From Pseudothermotoga hypogea DSM 11164 = NBRC 106472 (GTDB taxonomy: Bacteria > Thermotogota > Thermotogae > Thermotogales > DSM-5069), in NCBI RefSeq assembly GCF_000816145.1, contig NZ_CP007141.1, forward strand, positions 1,674,001 to 1,738,000: a stretch of DNA of 64,000 nucleotides, in the 5' to 3' direction. The translations under genes were made by a program, and so were the position numbers. Of this stretch, positions 9,061 through 18,778 are shown piece after piece (positions within the stretch are counted from its first letter, which is position 1; each line of letters starts with the position of its first letter). Below the pieces are notes generated by a model. It ran no database searches and was not told the origin of the DNA. It worked only from the letters and a program-made list of their open reading frames with translations.

Positions 9061-9405
9061 ATGGAAAAAGGTTTCGGAACGATCGACATATCCGACAACG
9101 CGATAAGGGAGATCGCTTTCAGGAGTGCCTGCTCCGTGCTGGAAATCACCGATGAGAAGAAACAGAAGAAACTCAAGAAGTCGATCGATATCGAGCGAAC
9201 ACCGGAAGACAACATCATAGTTTCGATGAAGATCGCAGTGCCCTTCGGCAAGTCTTTCGTCGAAACAGGGCGGAAATTGATGGAGCAGGTGAAACTCGAC
9301 ATTGAAAGAATGACGGGTCAACAGGTGGTTTCCGTGAACGTAACGATCGAGGACGTTGAGGAATTGGGTGTAACAGAACAGGGGGAGGAAGAGACGAAGG
9401 AGTGA
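9061..9405 (+). CDS. Asp23/Gls24 family envelope-stress protein
   Basis: A 114-residue protein of the Asp23/Gls24 family, which in Firmicutes forms abundant membrane-associated assemblies linked to cell-envelope stress. The N-terminal ISDNAIREIAFRSACSVLEI and the later FVETGRKLMEQVKLDIERMT plus VVSVNVTIEDVE are the family pattern. A family Gly-rich loop is replaced by a lysine-rich stretch (KKQKKLKKS). It is encoded between efp and nusB, with AGGAGGTGATCGT before ATG 9061, an arrangement seen in many thermophiles. Its precise role in Thermotogota is unknown. Confidence 0.85.
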   Translation: MEKGFGTIDISDNAIREIAFRSACSVLEITDEKKQKKLKKSIDIERTPEDNIIVSMKIAVPFGKSFVETGRKLMEQVKLDIERMTGQQVVSVNVTIEDVEELGVTEQGEEETKE

Positions 9406-9412
9406 ACTCAAG

Positions 9413-9835
9413 ATGGCGCGCCGCAGCAAGATGAGGGATTTAGTCTTCAAGATCATATTCCAGAATGAGTTTCGAAAAGATGTCGTTGATGCGGTTCTTC
9501 AGGAAGTTCTCAGCAAAGAAAAGTCAGACTCAATTCGCAAAGATGTTGAGAGATACGTGAGGGGCATATACAGTCATATCGATTCCATAGATCAAAAGAT
9601 ATCTTCATGCCTGGAGAACTGGACTTTGGAAAGATTGTCGTCCGTGGATAGGTGCGTTCTGCGATTGGGAACTTACGAGTTGCTTTACGAACCAGATGTC
9701 CCCGTGCAGGTGACACTCGACGAAGCGATAGAACTCGCCAAGAGGTACGGAACGGACAACAGTGGGAAGTTCGTCAACGGTGTGCTTGACAGGCTGGCCA
9801 AACAGTACGTTCCTGAGGAAAAATGGCGCCTGTGA
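9413..9835 (+). CDS. nusB: Transcription antitermination factor NusB
   Basis: A 140-residue all-helical RNA-binding factor that works with NusE (S10) in rRNA antitermination. The N-terminus is ARRSKMRDLVFKIIFQNEF. The C-terminal half holds the family hallmark VDRCVLRLGTYELLY and TLDEAIELAKRYGTDNSGKF followed by VNGVLDRLA. It starts eight bases after the Asp23-like gene. Confidence 0.95.
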   Translation: MARRSKMRDLVFKIIFQNEFRKDVVDAVLQEVLSKEKSDSIRKDVERYVRGIYSHIDSIDQKISSCLENWTLERLSSVDRCVLRLGTYELLYEPDVPVQVTLDEAIELAKRYGTDNSGKFVNGVLDRLAKQYVPEEKWRL

Positions 9836-9850
9836 AGGGAGGAGCCATTG

Positions 9851-11497
9851 ATGACAGGTTCTAACCAGGTTCGGTTGTTGCCCATCGAAGAGGTGGCTAA
9901 GAAACTCTCTATTCCGAGAAAGCATCTCAAGCCCTACGGCGATTACATAGCCAAAGTCTCGCACAAATTGCTTTCGGAGCTGAAGCCCAAAGGCAAGCTG
10001 GTCATCGTCACTGCGATAACTCCGACACCTGCCGGGGAGGGTAAAACGACCACGAGCATAGGCCTGTCGATGGCACTCAACAAACTCGGTTACAGTTCGA
10101 TCGTGACCCTCAGAGAGCCATCCTTGGGTCCGGTTTTCGGCATAAAGGGGGGCGCGACGGGTGGTGGCAAGTCTCAGGTTTTACCGATGGAGGACATCAA
10201 CCTTCACTTCACCGGAGACATACACGCTGTGGCGAGTGCGCACAACTTGATCTCCGCCATGATTGACGCACACGTGAGATTCGGCAACGAGCTCGACATA
10301 GATGTGACCAAGATCAACTGGCCCAGAACGATGGATATGAACGATCGTGCGTTGAGACAGATCGTTGTGGCTCTGGGTGGGCATGCGAACGGTTATCCCA
10401 GGCAGGATAGTTTCGTGATCACTGCGGCGTCCGAAATTATGGCCATACTCTGTTTGGCCAAAGACTTGCACGATTTGAAGAAGCGCGTTGGCGATGTGGT
10501 TGTTGCTTGGACAAGGACGAACAAGCCGGTCAGAGTTTCAGACCTCCAGGTTCAAGGTTCTGTTGCGGTCCTCTTGAAGGATGCCATCAACCCGAACCTG
10601 GTTCAAACGAGCGAGAACACCCCTGCTTTCGTTCACGGAGGACCCTTTGCCAACATTGCACATGGGACGAATTCCATAATCGCCACGAAGATGGCGCTTG
10701 GCTTGAGCGATTTCGTGGTAACGGAGACGGGCTTTGGCTCAGATCTCGGTGCTGAGAAATTTCTGGACTTCGTTGCGCCGGTAGCTGACGTCAGGCCTTC
10801 GGCAGTCGTAATCGTGGCAACTGTGAGGGCGTTGAAATATCATGGAGGAATGAATTTGAAGGAACTGGCCAAACCGAACCTTGAGGCGTTGAAGAAGGGT
10901 GTAGAGAATCTCAAGGTTCACGTCGAAAACATGAGAAAGTACCGTGTCCCCGTTGTCGTCGCAATCAACAGGTTCGAAACCGATTCCGATGAGGAACTTC
11001 AACTCCTGAAGAAGTGTGTTGAAGACATGGACGTTCCCGTTGCGTTGAACGAAGCTTTCGCAAAGGGTTCCGAAGGTGCGATCGAGTTGGCAGAGAAAGT
11101 CGTCCGAGTGGCGGACGATTCCAGGTACGAACCTCTGTTGAAGGGATCAGAATCTGTGCGCGAAAAGATCCAAATACTCGCTCGAGAGATCTATCGAGCC
11201 AGGGGGGTTGTTTTCACCAAGGAAGCAGAAACTTCCCTCGAAAGGCTCGAGAAGAACGGTTACGGCAACTTGCCCGTGATAGTCGCAAAGACGCAGTACT
11301 CGATCTCTGACGATCCTGACAAGCTCGGTGCACCCAAAGACTACACTTTCACCGTGAGGGATTTTCTCTTGTCCGCTGGCGCAGGTTTCGTGGTCGCTGT
11401 GTCGGGAGACATCATGTTGATGCCAGGGCTTGGCAAAAAGCCGAACGCGGTGAACATCGATATCGATGGGAACGGTAACATCGTTGGACTCTTCTGA
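9851..11497 (+). CDS. fhs: Formate-tetrahydrofolate ligase
   Basis: A 548-residue enzyme that makes 10-formyl-THF from formate, THF and ATP. The P-loop is [15 protein letters not shown]. Other family blocks are [35 protein letters not shown] and the C-terminal [20 protein letters not shown] (with [10 protein letters not shown]). GGGAGGAG precedes ATG 9851; a TTG one codon earlier is also in frame. Next comes FolD, so the pair supplies formyl and methylene carriers, including the 10-formyl-THF used by PurN and PurH encoded at 42652-44797. Confidence 0.97.
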   Translation: MTGSNQVRLLPIEEVAKKLSIPRKHLKPYGDYIAKVSHKLLSELKPKGKLVIVTAITPTPAGEGKTTTSIGLSMALNKLGYSSIVTLREPSLGPVFGIKGGATGGGKSQVLPMEDINLHFTGDIHAVASAHNLISAMIDAHVRFGNELDIDVTKINWPRTMDMNDRALRQIVVALGGHANGYPRQDSFVITAASEIMAILCLAKDLHDLKKRVGDVVVAWTRTNKPVRVSDLQVQGSVAVLLKDAINPNLVQTSENTPAFVHGGPFANIAHGTNSIIATKMALGLSDFVVTETGFGSDLGAEKFLDFVAPVADVRPSAVVIVATVRALKYHGGMNLKELAKPNLEALKKGVENLKVHVENMRKYRVPVVVAINRFETDSDEELQLLKKCVEDMDVPVALNEAFAKGSEGAIELAEKVVRVADDSRYEPLLKGSESVREKIQILAREIYRARGVVFTKEAETSLERLEKNGYGNLPVIVAKTQYSISDDPDKLGAPKDYTFTVRDFLLSAGAGFVVAVSGDIMLMPGLGKKPNAVNIDIDGNGNIVGLF

Positions 11498-11508
11498 GGT
11501 GATGTCAC

Positions 11509-12324
11509 TTGTTCATCGATTGTAAGAGCATCGCTAAGTCCATAGATGAGGAAACGATAGCCCTCACAAGGCTAACCAAGCCGAAGCTGGTCAGTTTAGC
11601 GGTGAATCCAGATGAAGGAACGATCTCGTATTTGAAGAGCCAGCAGAAGAAGGCCAAGAGTTTGAACGTCGAGCATGAAATTTTCGTGTTGGACAACGTT
11701 GAAATTCTGTCGGAAAAACTTTTGGAGTTCTCCAAGGACGAGACAGTGCATGGGATCTTCGTGGCACATCCTTTACCGAAGGGTGCCGACGAGCTACAGG
11801 TCGCTTCGCTCATCGATCCAGAGAAAGACGTTGAAGGGAGAAACCCTGTCAACCTCGGACGGCTCATGTACGGTGAGGAGGGTTTTGCACCGTGCACCGC
11901 TGCTGCCATCGTTGAGATACTCACTCGGACCACACAGCTGATGGGAAAGAACGTCGTGATAGTCGGCCGAAGCAACACGGTTGGTTTACCGTTGAGCGTC
12001 ATGCTCCTCAGACGTGACAGGAGCGCAACGGTGACGGTGTGCCACACAAAGACGCAGAATCTGGAAGAAAAAACGCTTCAGGCTGATATCGTCGTTGTAG
12101 CGGTGGGGCATGCAGGGTTTTTGAAACCTGAGATGGTGAGAGAGAATGCCCTGGTCATAGATGTGGGCATCAACGTGGTGGGTGACAGGGTTGTTGGGGA
12201 TGTGGATCCAGAGGTCGAAAAAAAGTGTTCGCTCACACCTGTGCCGGGAGGTGTGGGTGTTGTGACCACAGCCATACTGATGAACCGTGTCGCGCGAATC
12301 GCATCGAGGGGTGGTAAGGTTTGA
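11509..12324 (+). CDS. folD: Bifunctional methylene-THF dehydrogenase / methenyl-THF cyclohydrolase
   Basis: A 271-residue protein interconverting 5,10-methylene-, methenyl- and 10-formyl-THF. The catalytic domain includes YLKSQQKKAKSLNVEHEIF, where the first lysine (YxxxxxK) matches the cyclohydrolase catalytic Lys, and HPLPKGADELQVASLIDPEKD (core PLPKGADELQ). The NADP-binding domain has VVIVGRSNTVGLPLSVMLL and the C-terminal DVGINVVGDRVVGDVD followed by TPVPGGVGVVTTAILM. The start is TTG at 11509 after GAGGTGATG. Its stop overlaps the TTG start of trpS. Confidence 0.95.
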   Translation: MFIDCKSIAKSIDEETIALTRLTKPKLVSLAVNPDEGTISYLKSQQKKAKSLNVEHEIFVLDNVEILSEKLLEFSKDETVHGIFVAHPLPKGADELQVASLIDPEKDVEGRNPVNLGRLMYGEEGFAPCTAAAIVEILTRTTQLMGKNVVIVGRSNTVGLPLSVMLLRRDRSATVTVCHTKTQNLEEKTLQADIVVVAVGHAGFLKPEMVRENALVIDVGINVVGDRVVGDVDPEVEKKCSLTPVPGGVGVVTTAILMNRVARIASRGGKV

Positions 12325-13301
12325 GGCTTCTCAGCGGTGTGAGACCCACGGGTAAACCGCACATCGGAAATTACGTTGGGGCGCTCAGGAACTGGAAGTT
12401 ACTCCAGGACGAAGGTCACGAGTGTTTCTTCTTCGTTGCAGACTGGCATGCTTTGACGACCGCTTACGACGATACGAAGCAACTTCAGGATCACACGGTG
12501 GAAGTGATGCGCGCCTTTCTTGCCTGCGGTCTGGACCCCGAAAAGTCTGTTCTGTTCGTTCAATCTGGCGTCAAGGAACACGCTGAGCTGGCGCTGTTGT
12601 TCTCGATGATAGTGCCCCTCCCTTGGCTGGAGAGGGTACCCACGTACAAGGAAATGAAACAGCAACTCTCTGAAAAAGACCTGTCCAACGCGGGTTTTCT
12701 CCTCTATCCGGTGCTTCAAGCGGCGGACATACTGATCTATCTCGCAGAGGGCGTTCCCGTTGGAGAGGATCAGGTGTATCATGTCGAGCTGACAAGAGAG
12801 ATCGCACGGAGGTTCAATTACCTTTATGGACCAACCTTCCCTGAGCCACAGGCTGTACTGTCGGTTGTTCCCAAGCTTCCCGGAACCGATGGACGAAAGA
12901 TGAGCAAGAGCTATGGAAACATAATACCCCTGGAGTGCAGCGCTCAAGAACTGGAAAAGAGTATACTCCCGATGGTGACGGATCCCGCACGAAAGCGCAG
13001 GAGCGATCCGGGTGATCCAAACAAGTGTCCTGTGTGGGATTACCATAAAGCTTTCGGAATAAGTGAAGAGGAATCACAGTGGGTTTTCGATGGTTGTACG
13101 ACCGCGAAGATTGGTTGTATCGATTGCAAGAAACTGTTGCTCAAGAACATGTTGAGGGAGCTGGAACCAATCTGGCAGAGATATTCAAGGATAAACGCAC
13201 GATTCGCAATGGAAGTCATCGCGGAGGGGAATCGCAGGGCCAAGCGTACGGCCGAGGAAACGATGGCGTTGGTCAGGAGCAGAATGAATCTGCTCTTTTG
13301 A
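12321..13301 (+). CDS. trpS: Tryptophanyl-tRNA synthetase
   Basis: A 326-residue class I synthetase. The HIGH-like motif lies in RPTGKPHIGNYVGAL and the KMSKS motif in GTDGRKMSKSYGNIIPL. The Trp-pocket region is VGEDQVYHVELTREIARRFN. An unusual C-rich insert GCTTAKIGCIDCKKLL lies in the anticodon-side domain; two CxxC-like pairs could bind metal or an iron-sulfur cluster, as known for T. maritima TrpRS. The start is TTG 12321, overlapping the folD stop. Confidence 0.95.
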   Translation: MRLLSGVRPTGKPHIGNYVGALRNWKLLQDEGHECFFFVADWHALTTAYDDTKQLQDHTVEVMRAFLACGLDPEKSVLFVQSGVKEHAELALLFSMIVPLPWLERVPTYKEMKQQLSEKDLSNAGFLLYPVLQAADILIYLAEGVPVGEDQVYHVELTREIARRFNYLYGPTFPEPQAVLSVVPKLPGTDGRKMSKSYGNIIPLECSAQELEKSILPMVTDPARKRRSDPGDPNKCPVWDYHKAFGISEEESQWVFDGCTTAKIGCIDCKKLLLKNMLRELEPIWQRYSRINARFAMEVIAEGNRRAKRTAEETMALVRSRMNLLF

Positions 13302-13310
13302 GGTGATGGC

Positions 13311-14012
13311 TTGGAGCTCGTTTTCAGGCTACCTCAGTTTGAAGGACCGCTGGATTTACTTTTACATCTCGCGAAGAAGCGCAAAATAAATGTGCGACAG
13401 ATTCCCATATCACAGCTCGCCGACGAGTTCATAGAATACGTGGAAAGGATGAAGAAACTCGATTTGCAGATAGCTTCCGACTTTTTCGTGATGGCTTCAC
13501 AATTGATGGAACTCAAGTCCAAATACCTGTTGCCGTCGCTCTCGGACAGGGAGAGACAGCAACTGAAGAAGTTGGAAGAAGACATCTACAGACGCATCGA
13601 GCTCTACGAGCAGGTGAAACAGCTCGCAAATCGGCTCGAAAAGGACATTACAAATTTCCTGTCACGGCGAAAGGTGCGTGTCACACCTGTTCCTTATGTG
13701 CAACAGGAGAAGTTGACGAAGATTCTCAAAGCACTTCTGGAAGAAATGAACATAAGGAACTCCGCGCTGAAACTGAAGAGACTTCCCATAACCGTGGATC
13801 AGGTGATGAACGAAATCTTGACGGAGCTGACCAACGGAAGCGAGCTTGAAGTATACGAGATCTTGAAGAAGTCCAGCAGCAAGTATGAGCTGATTGTTCG
13901 TTTTCTTGCGATACTGGAACTGATACACTTCAGAAAAGTTGAACTGGTAAGTCGAGACGGCACTCTTCTGGTGAGGGGGTACGAGGCATTTGAACCTCAG
14001 GGCAATGGTTGA
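13311..14012 (+). CDS. scpA: Chromosome segregation/condensation protein ScpA
   Basis: A 233-residue kleisin that bridges SMC heads together with ScpB. The N-terminal helical domain opens FRLPQFEGPLDLLLHLAKKR, the family signature. The charged middle linker contains LKSKYLLPSLSDRERQQLK. The C-terminal winged helix ends VVSRDG-type LVSRDGTLLVRGYEAF. The start is TTG 13311 with GAGGTGATGG upstream. The 3' end overlaps scpB by 23 bp. Confidence 0.93.
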   Translation: MELVFRLPQFEGPLDLLLHLAKKRKINVRQIPISQLADEFIEYVERMKKLDLQIASDFFVMASQLMELKSKYLLPSLSDRERQQLKKLEEDIYRRIELYEQVKQLANRLEKDITNFLSRRKVRVTPVPYVQQEKLTKILKALLEEMNIRNSALKLKRLPITVDQVMNEILTELTNGSELEVYEILKKSSSKYELIVRFLAILELIHFRKVELVSRDGTLLVRGYEAFEPQGNG

Positions 14013-14487
14013 GGCACTGATCTTTGCGAGCCGTGGGATGACTCTGAAAAGGCTTTCGCACTTGTTGAAGGTCAAGGAGGAGGAACTCTCGCAAGTCATC
14101 GACCAGATCGAGAAAGATTATCTCGGGGAGGAACACGGTGTCGAGCTCCGAAAGCTGGGTGACGTGTACAAGTTCTACACCAAACCCGAGTACGCACAGT
14201 TCGTCGTAAACGCCACGAGCCTACGCACTGTGAAGCTCACTTCCAACCAGTTGGAGATTGTGGCTGCGATAGTTTTGAACGGACCTTTGACGATCGCCGC
14301 GATCAACGAGATCAGGGGGAAAGAGTCTTCTCATTTGGTCAGATCTTTACACAAAGCGGGAGTCCTCACGAGAAGGAGAAAAGCAGGAAAATACCTCTAC
14401 GATCTGAGCAGATCTTTCAGAGACATGATCGCAATAGAAAACGTGCTCGGCCACGAGGCCGAGCACACAATCACACCTTCGTCTTGA
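13990..14487 (+). CDS. scpB: Chromosome segregation/condensation protein ScpB
   Basis: A 165-residue partner of ScpA made of two winged helices. The first reads MVEALIFASRGMTLKRLSHL. The second includes LTSNQLEIVAAIVLNGPLT and the family motif IRGKESSHLVRSLHKAG, which replaces the common IRGVDS. The protein is somewhat shorter than many ScpB (about 180-200). The start is TTG 13990, coupled inside scpA with GAGGGGG upstream. Its final codons lie inside a perfect hairpin that probably serves as terminator for the opposite-strand operon. Confidence 0.9.
   Translation: MNLRAMVEALIFASRGMTLKRLSHLLKVKEEELSQVIDQIEKDYLGEEHGVELRKLGDVYKFYTKPEYAQFVVNATSLRTVKLTSNQLEIVAAIVLNGPLTIAAINEIRGKESSHLVRSLHKAGVLTRRRKAGKYLYDLSRSFRDMIAIENVLGHEAEHTITPSS
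14436..14466 (-). terminator. Probable intrinsic terminator of the hnd-like operon, inside scpB
   Basis: A perfect 10-bp stem (14443-14452 with 14457-14466, loop of four) starts five bases after the minus-strand stop at 14471. Read on the minus strand it is followed by GTTTTCTATT, a short T-rich tail. On the plus strand no T-run follows. It therefore looks like a terminator for the NuoE/NuoF operon placed inside the coding end of scpB. Confidence 0.6.
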
Positions 14488-16099
14488 CTTTCATTGGTTT
14501 TTCGAACCTGCACACACCTTTCGGACAGGCCGTGGTACCGATGTGGGCAAGAAAGTCTTCTCTGAAGTTATCCAGTATTGAGAGCAAAGGAACGTTTATA
14601 CTCTGACCAAGACCACACAGCGAGGCTTCCTGCGTGGTAATCGCGATCTGTTTCAAAGTGTCGAGATCTTCTCTTTTCCCCTGGCCTTTGCTCATCCTGC
14701 GCAGAATCTCAACTGCGAGCCTCGTACCTTCACGACACGGTGTGCACTTACCACACGATTCATGTTCAAAGAACTCCATCGTGTTCAGGGCAACGTCGAC
14801 AGGACAGACGTCCTCGTCCATGGCGAGTATCACACCCGAGCCGATCGACACACCGTGATCTCTGAAAGATTCGTAGTGAAGTGGCACGTCAAGTTTATCA
14901 ACACCTATGAATGTTCCTGCAGTCCCACCAGTTTGTACCATGTACAGCTGCTTTCCTCCCACCAGGCCCCCACCAAACTTGTAGATCAGCTCCCTGACGG
15001 TTACACCCATGGGTACCTCGACGATACCCCTTCTGACGACGTTGCCTACCAGAGAGAAGACCTTGGTCCCGGGCGAGCCCTGCGTACCAAACTGTTTGAA
15101 CCAGTTCGCACCGTTGAGAATTATCTGTGGAACGTTGGCGAATGTTTCGACGTTGTTTATCACTGTTGGCTTGCCGAATAGTCCATTCGTGGGTGGATAC
15201 GGTGGCTTGAGCCTGGGCCTGCCAGACTTTCCCTCGATCGATTCCAGCAGCGCGGTTTCTTCGCCGCAAACATACGCACCGGCCCCAAGTCTGACCGTGA
15301 GATCGAAAGAGAAACCACTTCCGAGGATGTTCTCACCCAAGAAGCCATACTCGTACGCATCCTTGATCGCTTTCTGTATGTTTTCGACCGAACCGTAGTA
15401 CTCACCCCTGATGTATATGTAACCTTTCGTTGCTCCCACGGCATAGCCACAGATGATCATCGCTTCTATGACTGAGTGGGGGTCTCCTTCCATGATCAAC
15501 CTGTCTTTGAAGGTCCCGGGTTCACCCTCGTCCGCATTGCACACCACGTACTTCTGATCAGCCTGAGCCTTCGCTGTGAACTGCCACTTCAAACCCGTTG
15601 GAAAACCAGCGCCACCTCTTCCTCTCAAGCCAGATTCCTTGATTGTCTCAATGACCTGCTCGGGTTTCATCTCGAACAGCGCTTTGTGGAGTGCGAAGTA
15701 ACCATCCCTTGCGATGTACTGATCTATGCTTCTTGGATCTATCATTCCAATGTTCCTCAGCACGATCCGTACTTCTTCCGTGACCTTCTCTCTCTCGACA
15801 ACGAGCTTGAGGCGTTCTCTGGGTATCTCGAGGGACAGCACGGGCCTGCCTTTCAAGAGGTGCTCTGAAACGATCTTTTCAACGTCTGCCACTGATCGTA
15901 CGGAGTAATACACATCGTCTGGGAAGACCGCCATCACGACCCCTTGAGTGTAAACACCCATGCTACCGGTCTCGAGCACATCGACCGAGTCTTTCAGGTT
16001 GTATTTTTCCAGAGTCTCTCTGAGATAGTTGACGAACTGCTTTGCCCCCAGAAGAATGCTGTTTGAATCAACAGAGACCAGAACGAGTATGGGTTTCAT
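14471..16099 (-). CDS. NuoF/HndC-like flavoprotein subunit with a cysteine-free N-terminal domain
   Basis: A 542-residue NADH-binding flavoprotein. FMN and NADH sites are visible in [16 protein letters not shown] and [16 protein letters not shown] plus [19 protein letters not shown]. The N3-type [4Fe-4S] ligands are in [14 protein letters not shown] and the later SLCGLGQS. The N-terminal 85 residues align with the thioredoxin-like [2Fe-2S] domain of the 599-residue paralogue encoded at 16600-18399. All four cluster cysteines are replaced: the region VSVDSNS and ETGSMGVY have none. It also lacks the C-terminal two-cluster ferredoxin domain of the paralogue and stops after TTACPKGVCRFEKP. Start overlaps the NuoE-like gene (ATGA). 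It probably acts as a soluble electron-transfer complex with that NuoE. Confidence 0.9.
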   Translation of the reverse strand: MKPILVLVSVDSNSILLGAKQFVNYLRETLEKYNLKDSVDVLETGSMGVYTQGVVMAVFPDDVYYSVRSVADVEKIVSEHLLKGRPVLSLEIPRERLKLVVEREKVTEEVRIVLRNIGMIDPRSIDQYIARDGYFALHKALFEMKPEQVIETIKESGLRGRGGAGFPTGLKWQFTAKAQADQKYVVCNADEGEPGTFKDRLIMEGDPHSVIEAMIICGYAVGATKGYIYIRGEYYGSVENIQKAIKDAYEYGFLGENILGSGFSFDLTVRLGAGAYVCGEETALLESIEGKSGRPRLKPPYPPTNGLFGKPTVINNVETFANVPQIILNGANWFKQFGTQGSPGTKVFSLVGNVVRRGIVEVPMGVTVRELIYKFGGGLVGGKQLYMVQTGGTAGTFIGVDKLDVPLHYESFRDHGVSIGSGVILAMDEDVCPVDVALNTMEFFEHESCGKCTPCREGTRLAVEILRRMSKGQGKREDLDTLKQIAITTQEASLCGLGQSINVPLLSILDNFREDFLAHIGTTACPKGVCRFEKPMKVKTKV

Positions 16100-16584
16100 C
16101 TCGCATCACCCCTCGCTCTCAGATTTTCGATGATTTCCTTTACCTTCTTCGGTGTCAAGTCACCGTAGTATTCGTCGTTCACCATTATGACGGGGGCGAC
16201 GCCACAAAGGCCCAGACAGCTCGTTCGCTCGAGCGTGAACAGACCATCCTTCGTGGTCTGGTCGAAATCAATACCGAGTGTCTCTTTCAGCGTTTCGACG
16301 ATTTGTCTGCCTCCCGTTACGTGGCACGGTAGATTCACACAGACCCTTATGATGTATTTGCCCCTCGGTTTGGTAGAGAACATCGTGTAGAAGGTGAGAA
16401 CTTCGTAAACTTTGGACTCGGGTACGTTCAGTTCTTCAGCGACGACTTTCGCTGCTTCAACAGGTATGTAGTTGCCGAAACGATCCTGAATCTGGTGCAG
16501 GGCGTTGATGAGCATGTCCCTCTCTTCAAGTGCCTGTTTCTTGATATTTCTCACCAATTCCGCAACGGCTTCACGGTCGACCAC
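16096..16584 (-). CDS. NuoE/HndA-like [2Fe-2S] subunit (second copy)
   Basis: A 162-residue thioredoxin-like [2Fe-2S] protein. The N-terminal helical part LHQIQDRFGNYIPVEAAKVV is followed by the cluster domain, with four ligands in VCVNLPCHVTGG and TSCLGLCGVAPV. The start is GTG 16584, with GAGAGGGGGA upstream. It lies between the two NuoF-like genes and overlaps the downstream one, so it is most likely the partner of the 542-residue NuoF paralogue. Confidence 0.92.
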   Translation of the reverse strand: MVDREAVAELVRNIKKQALEERDMLINALHQIQDRFGNYIPVEAAKVVAEELNVPESKVYEVLTFYTMFSTKPRGKYIIRVCVNLPCHVTGGRQIVETLKETLGIDFDQTTKDGLFTLERTSCLGLCGVAPVIMVNDEYYGDLTPKKVKEIIENLRARGDAR

Positions 16585-16599
16585 CAGCGATTCCCCCTC

Positions 16600-18399
16600 T
16601 CACGGTGAGACTTTGCTTATGGCTCCGAACCTGCAGACCTCAATGCAGCTGCCACACCTGATGCACACGTTGTTGTCGATGGAATGAACCTTTCTGAGCT
16701 CGCCACTGATGGCGTTCACGGGACACACGCGTGCACACGCGGTGCACCCGACACACTTTGAAGAGTCTATGACGTACCTCACGAGTGCTTTACAGCGTAG
16801 CGCGGGACATCTTTTCTCCTTCACGTGTGCTTCGTACTCGTGACGGTAGTATTTCAACGTGCTCAAAACAGGATTTGGTGCGGTCTGACCCAATCCGCAC
16901 AGGGAAGTATCCTTTATTATGTTGCCAAGCCTTTCAAGTTCTTCCAGATCTTCCTCTGTGCCTTCACCTGAAGTTATCTTCTCCAGGATTTTCAACATTT
17001 GACGCGTTCCTTCCCTGCAAGGAGTACACTTACCACAGGACTCGTCAACTGTGAATTCCAAAAAGAACTTGGCAACGTCCACCATACAGTCGTCTTCGTC
17101 CATCACGATCATACCGCCAGAACCCATGATGGCTCCAAGCTTTTGCAGCGATTCGTAGTCCACGGGTGTGTCGAAATACTCAGCTGGGATACATCCGCCG
17201 CTGGGTCCACCAGTCTGCACGGCCTTGATCTTTTTCCCCGTGGAGGAGCCTCCCCCGATCTCGTACAGCAACTCTCTCAGCGTGATGCCCATCGGCACTT
17301 CCACAAGACCTGTGTTCGTGATCTTGCCGGCGAGTGCAAAGACCTTGGTGCCAGGTGATGTTGGAGTTCCGATACTCCTGAACCAGTCCGCACCCTTGAT
17401 GATTATGGGTGGCACGCAGGCGAGCGTTTCAACGTTGTTTATAACCGTGGGACAACCCCACACACCACTCTGGGCGGGATACGGTGGCTTCACCCTCGGC
17501 TGACCCCGTCTACCCTCTATGGATGCGATGAGCGCAGTTTCCTCGCCACACACGAACGCACCTGCACCTATTCGAATCTCGATGTCGAAACTGAAGTCGC
17601 TACCAAGAATGTTTTGCCCAAGAAAACCGTATTCCTTCGCCTGAGCTATCGCGATCTGAAGTCTCTCTATCGCGAGGGGATACTCCGCGCGCACGTATAT
17701 GTAACCTTGCTGAGCACCTACGGCGTAACCTGCTATCGCCATCGCTTCGAGCACTGTGTGTGGATCGCCTTCGAGCACCGATCTGTCCATGAAGGCTCCA
17801 GGATCGCCTTCGTCAGCGTTGCAGACGACGTATTTTCTGTCACCTTTGGCCTTTCTCGTGAGCTCCCACTTCAGGCCCGTTGGAAAGCCAGCTCCACCTC
17901 TTCCTCTCAAACCGCTGCGTTTGATCTCTTCAACCACCTGATCCGGTGTCATCTCCCTGAGCGCCTTGGTCAGAGCGAAGTAGCCATCCCTGGCAATGTA
18001 CTCTTCTATGTTTCCTGGATCTATGTATCCAACATTTCGTGTCGCGATTTTCACCTGTTTGGCGAAGAACGGGAGCTTGTCCATCGCTTCAGGTATGACT
18101 TCACCTGTGGGCATCTTGTACAAATGTTCTTGCACGATTCTACCCTTGAGCAGATGTTCCTGAACTATTTTGACGGCAGCTTGAGGCGTGAGCTTTTGGT
18201 AGAAAACGCCTTCAGGATATATGACCATTATTGGTCCAAGGCTGCATGCACCCATGCAACCAGTTTCGACTATCCTCACAACCTCATCGAGGCCGTATTT
18301 CTTTATTTCTCTCTGAAGTGTTTCCTTGACGCTGGTTTCTCCGGACGAAATGCATGCACCTCCGGCGCATATCAGGATGGTACTCGTGGTGAGTGGCAC
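16600..18399 (-). CDS. hndC: NuoF/HndC-like NADH-binding flavoprotein with ferredoxin domains
   Basis: A 599-residue subunit with four parts. Residues 1-85 form a [2Fe-2S] thioredoxin-like domain with Cys11, Cys16, Cys48 and Cys52. Next is the FMN/NADH core ([51 protein letters not shown]). The [4Fe-4S] site follows ([23 protein letters not shown]). A C-terminal bacterial ferredoxin carries two [4Fe-4S] motifs, [12 protein letters not shown] and [12 protein letters not shown]. This is the HndC/HydB layout found in NAD(P)-reducing and bifurcating FeFe hydrogenases. The start is GTG 18399. The gene for a hydrogenase catalytic subunit (HndD/HydA) is not in this window. Confidence 0.92.
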   Translation of the reverse strand: MPLTTSTILICAGGACISSGETSVKETLQREIKKYGLDEVVRIVETGCMGACSLGPIMVIYPEGVFYQKLTPQAAVKIVQEHLLKGRIVQEHLYKMPTGEVIPEAMDKLPFFAKQVKIATRNVGYIDPGNIEEYIARDGYFALTKALREMTPDQVVEEIKRSGLRGRGGAGFPTGLKWELTRKAKGDRKYVVCNADEGDPGAFMDRSVLEGDPHTVLEAMAIAGYAVGAQQGYIYVRAEYPLAIERLQIAIAQAKEYGFLGQNILGSDFSFDIEIRIGAGAFVCGEETALIASIEGRRGQPRVKPPYPAQSGVWGCPTVINNVETLACVPPIIIKGADWFRSIGTPTSPGTKVFALAGKITNTGLVEVPMGITLRELLYEIGGGSSTGKKIKAVQTGGPSGGCIPAEYFDTPVDYESLQKLGAIMGSGGMIVMDEDDCMVDVAKFFLEFTVDESCGKCTPCREGTRQMLKILEKITSGEGTEEDLEELERLGNIIKDTSLCGLGQTAPNPVLSTLKYYRHEYEAHVKEKRCPALRCKALVRYVIDSSKCVGCTACARVCPVNAISGELRKVHSIDNNVCIRCGSCIEVCRFGAISKVSP

Positions 18400-18400
18400 A

Positions 18401-18778
18401 TCACATCTCTCCCTTTCTCACTAACAAATCGGAAACGATCTGATTTTCGAGTATGTGAAGTTTCACGATTCGCTTCGCGTTCTCCGGAGTCACGTGCCCA
18501 TACACCACAGGTTCTTGCCCTTCGAGACGGACTTCGATCGTGGGTTCCACTTCGCACAGCCCCATGCAACCAGATTGCACCACCGCAATGTCGTTGATGT
18601 TGTTCTCAGTGAGAGCTTCAACGACTGCTCTCAGCGTTTCCTTCGCTCCAGCGGCGATACCGCACGTACCCATCGCCACGGTGATCTTGCCTCTCTTACC
18701 CGTGTCCCTGAGCTGCAATTCCTTCAACGCTTTCTCCTTGATTTTCATGAGATCCTCGATAGATTTAACTTTACTCAT
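18401..18778 (-). CDS. hndB: HndB-like thioredoxin-fold [2Fe-2S] ferredoxin
   Basis: A 125-residue protein with a short N-terminal coiled region ([19 protein letters not shown]) and one [2Fe-2S] thioredoxin-like domain. Three likely ligands are clear, in [10 protein letters not shown] and [12 protein letters not shown]. The first cysteine of a usual quartet is replaced in VAMGTCG, so either another residue completes the site or the spacing differs. The ATG at 18778 overlaps the stop of the upstream NuoE-like gene. It matches the second gene of hndABC clusters, where it is thought to relay electrons between the NuoE- and NuoF-like subunits. Confidence 0.85.
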   Translation of the reverse strand: MSKVKSIEDLMKIKEKALKELQLRDTGKRGKITVAMGTCGIAAGAKETLRAVVEALTENNINDIAVVQSGCMGLCEVEPTIEVRLEGQEPVVYGHVTPENAKRIVKLHILENQIVSDLLVRKGEM

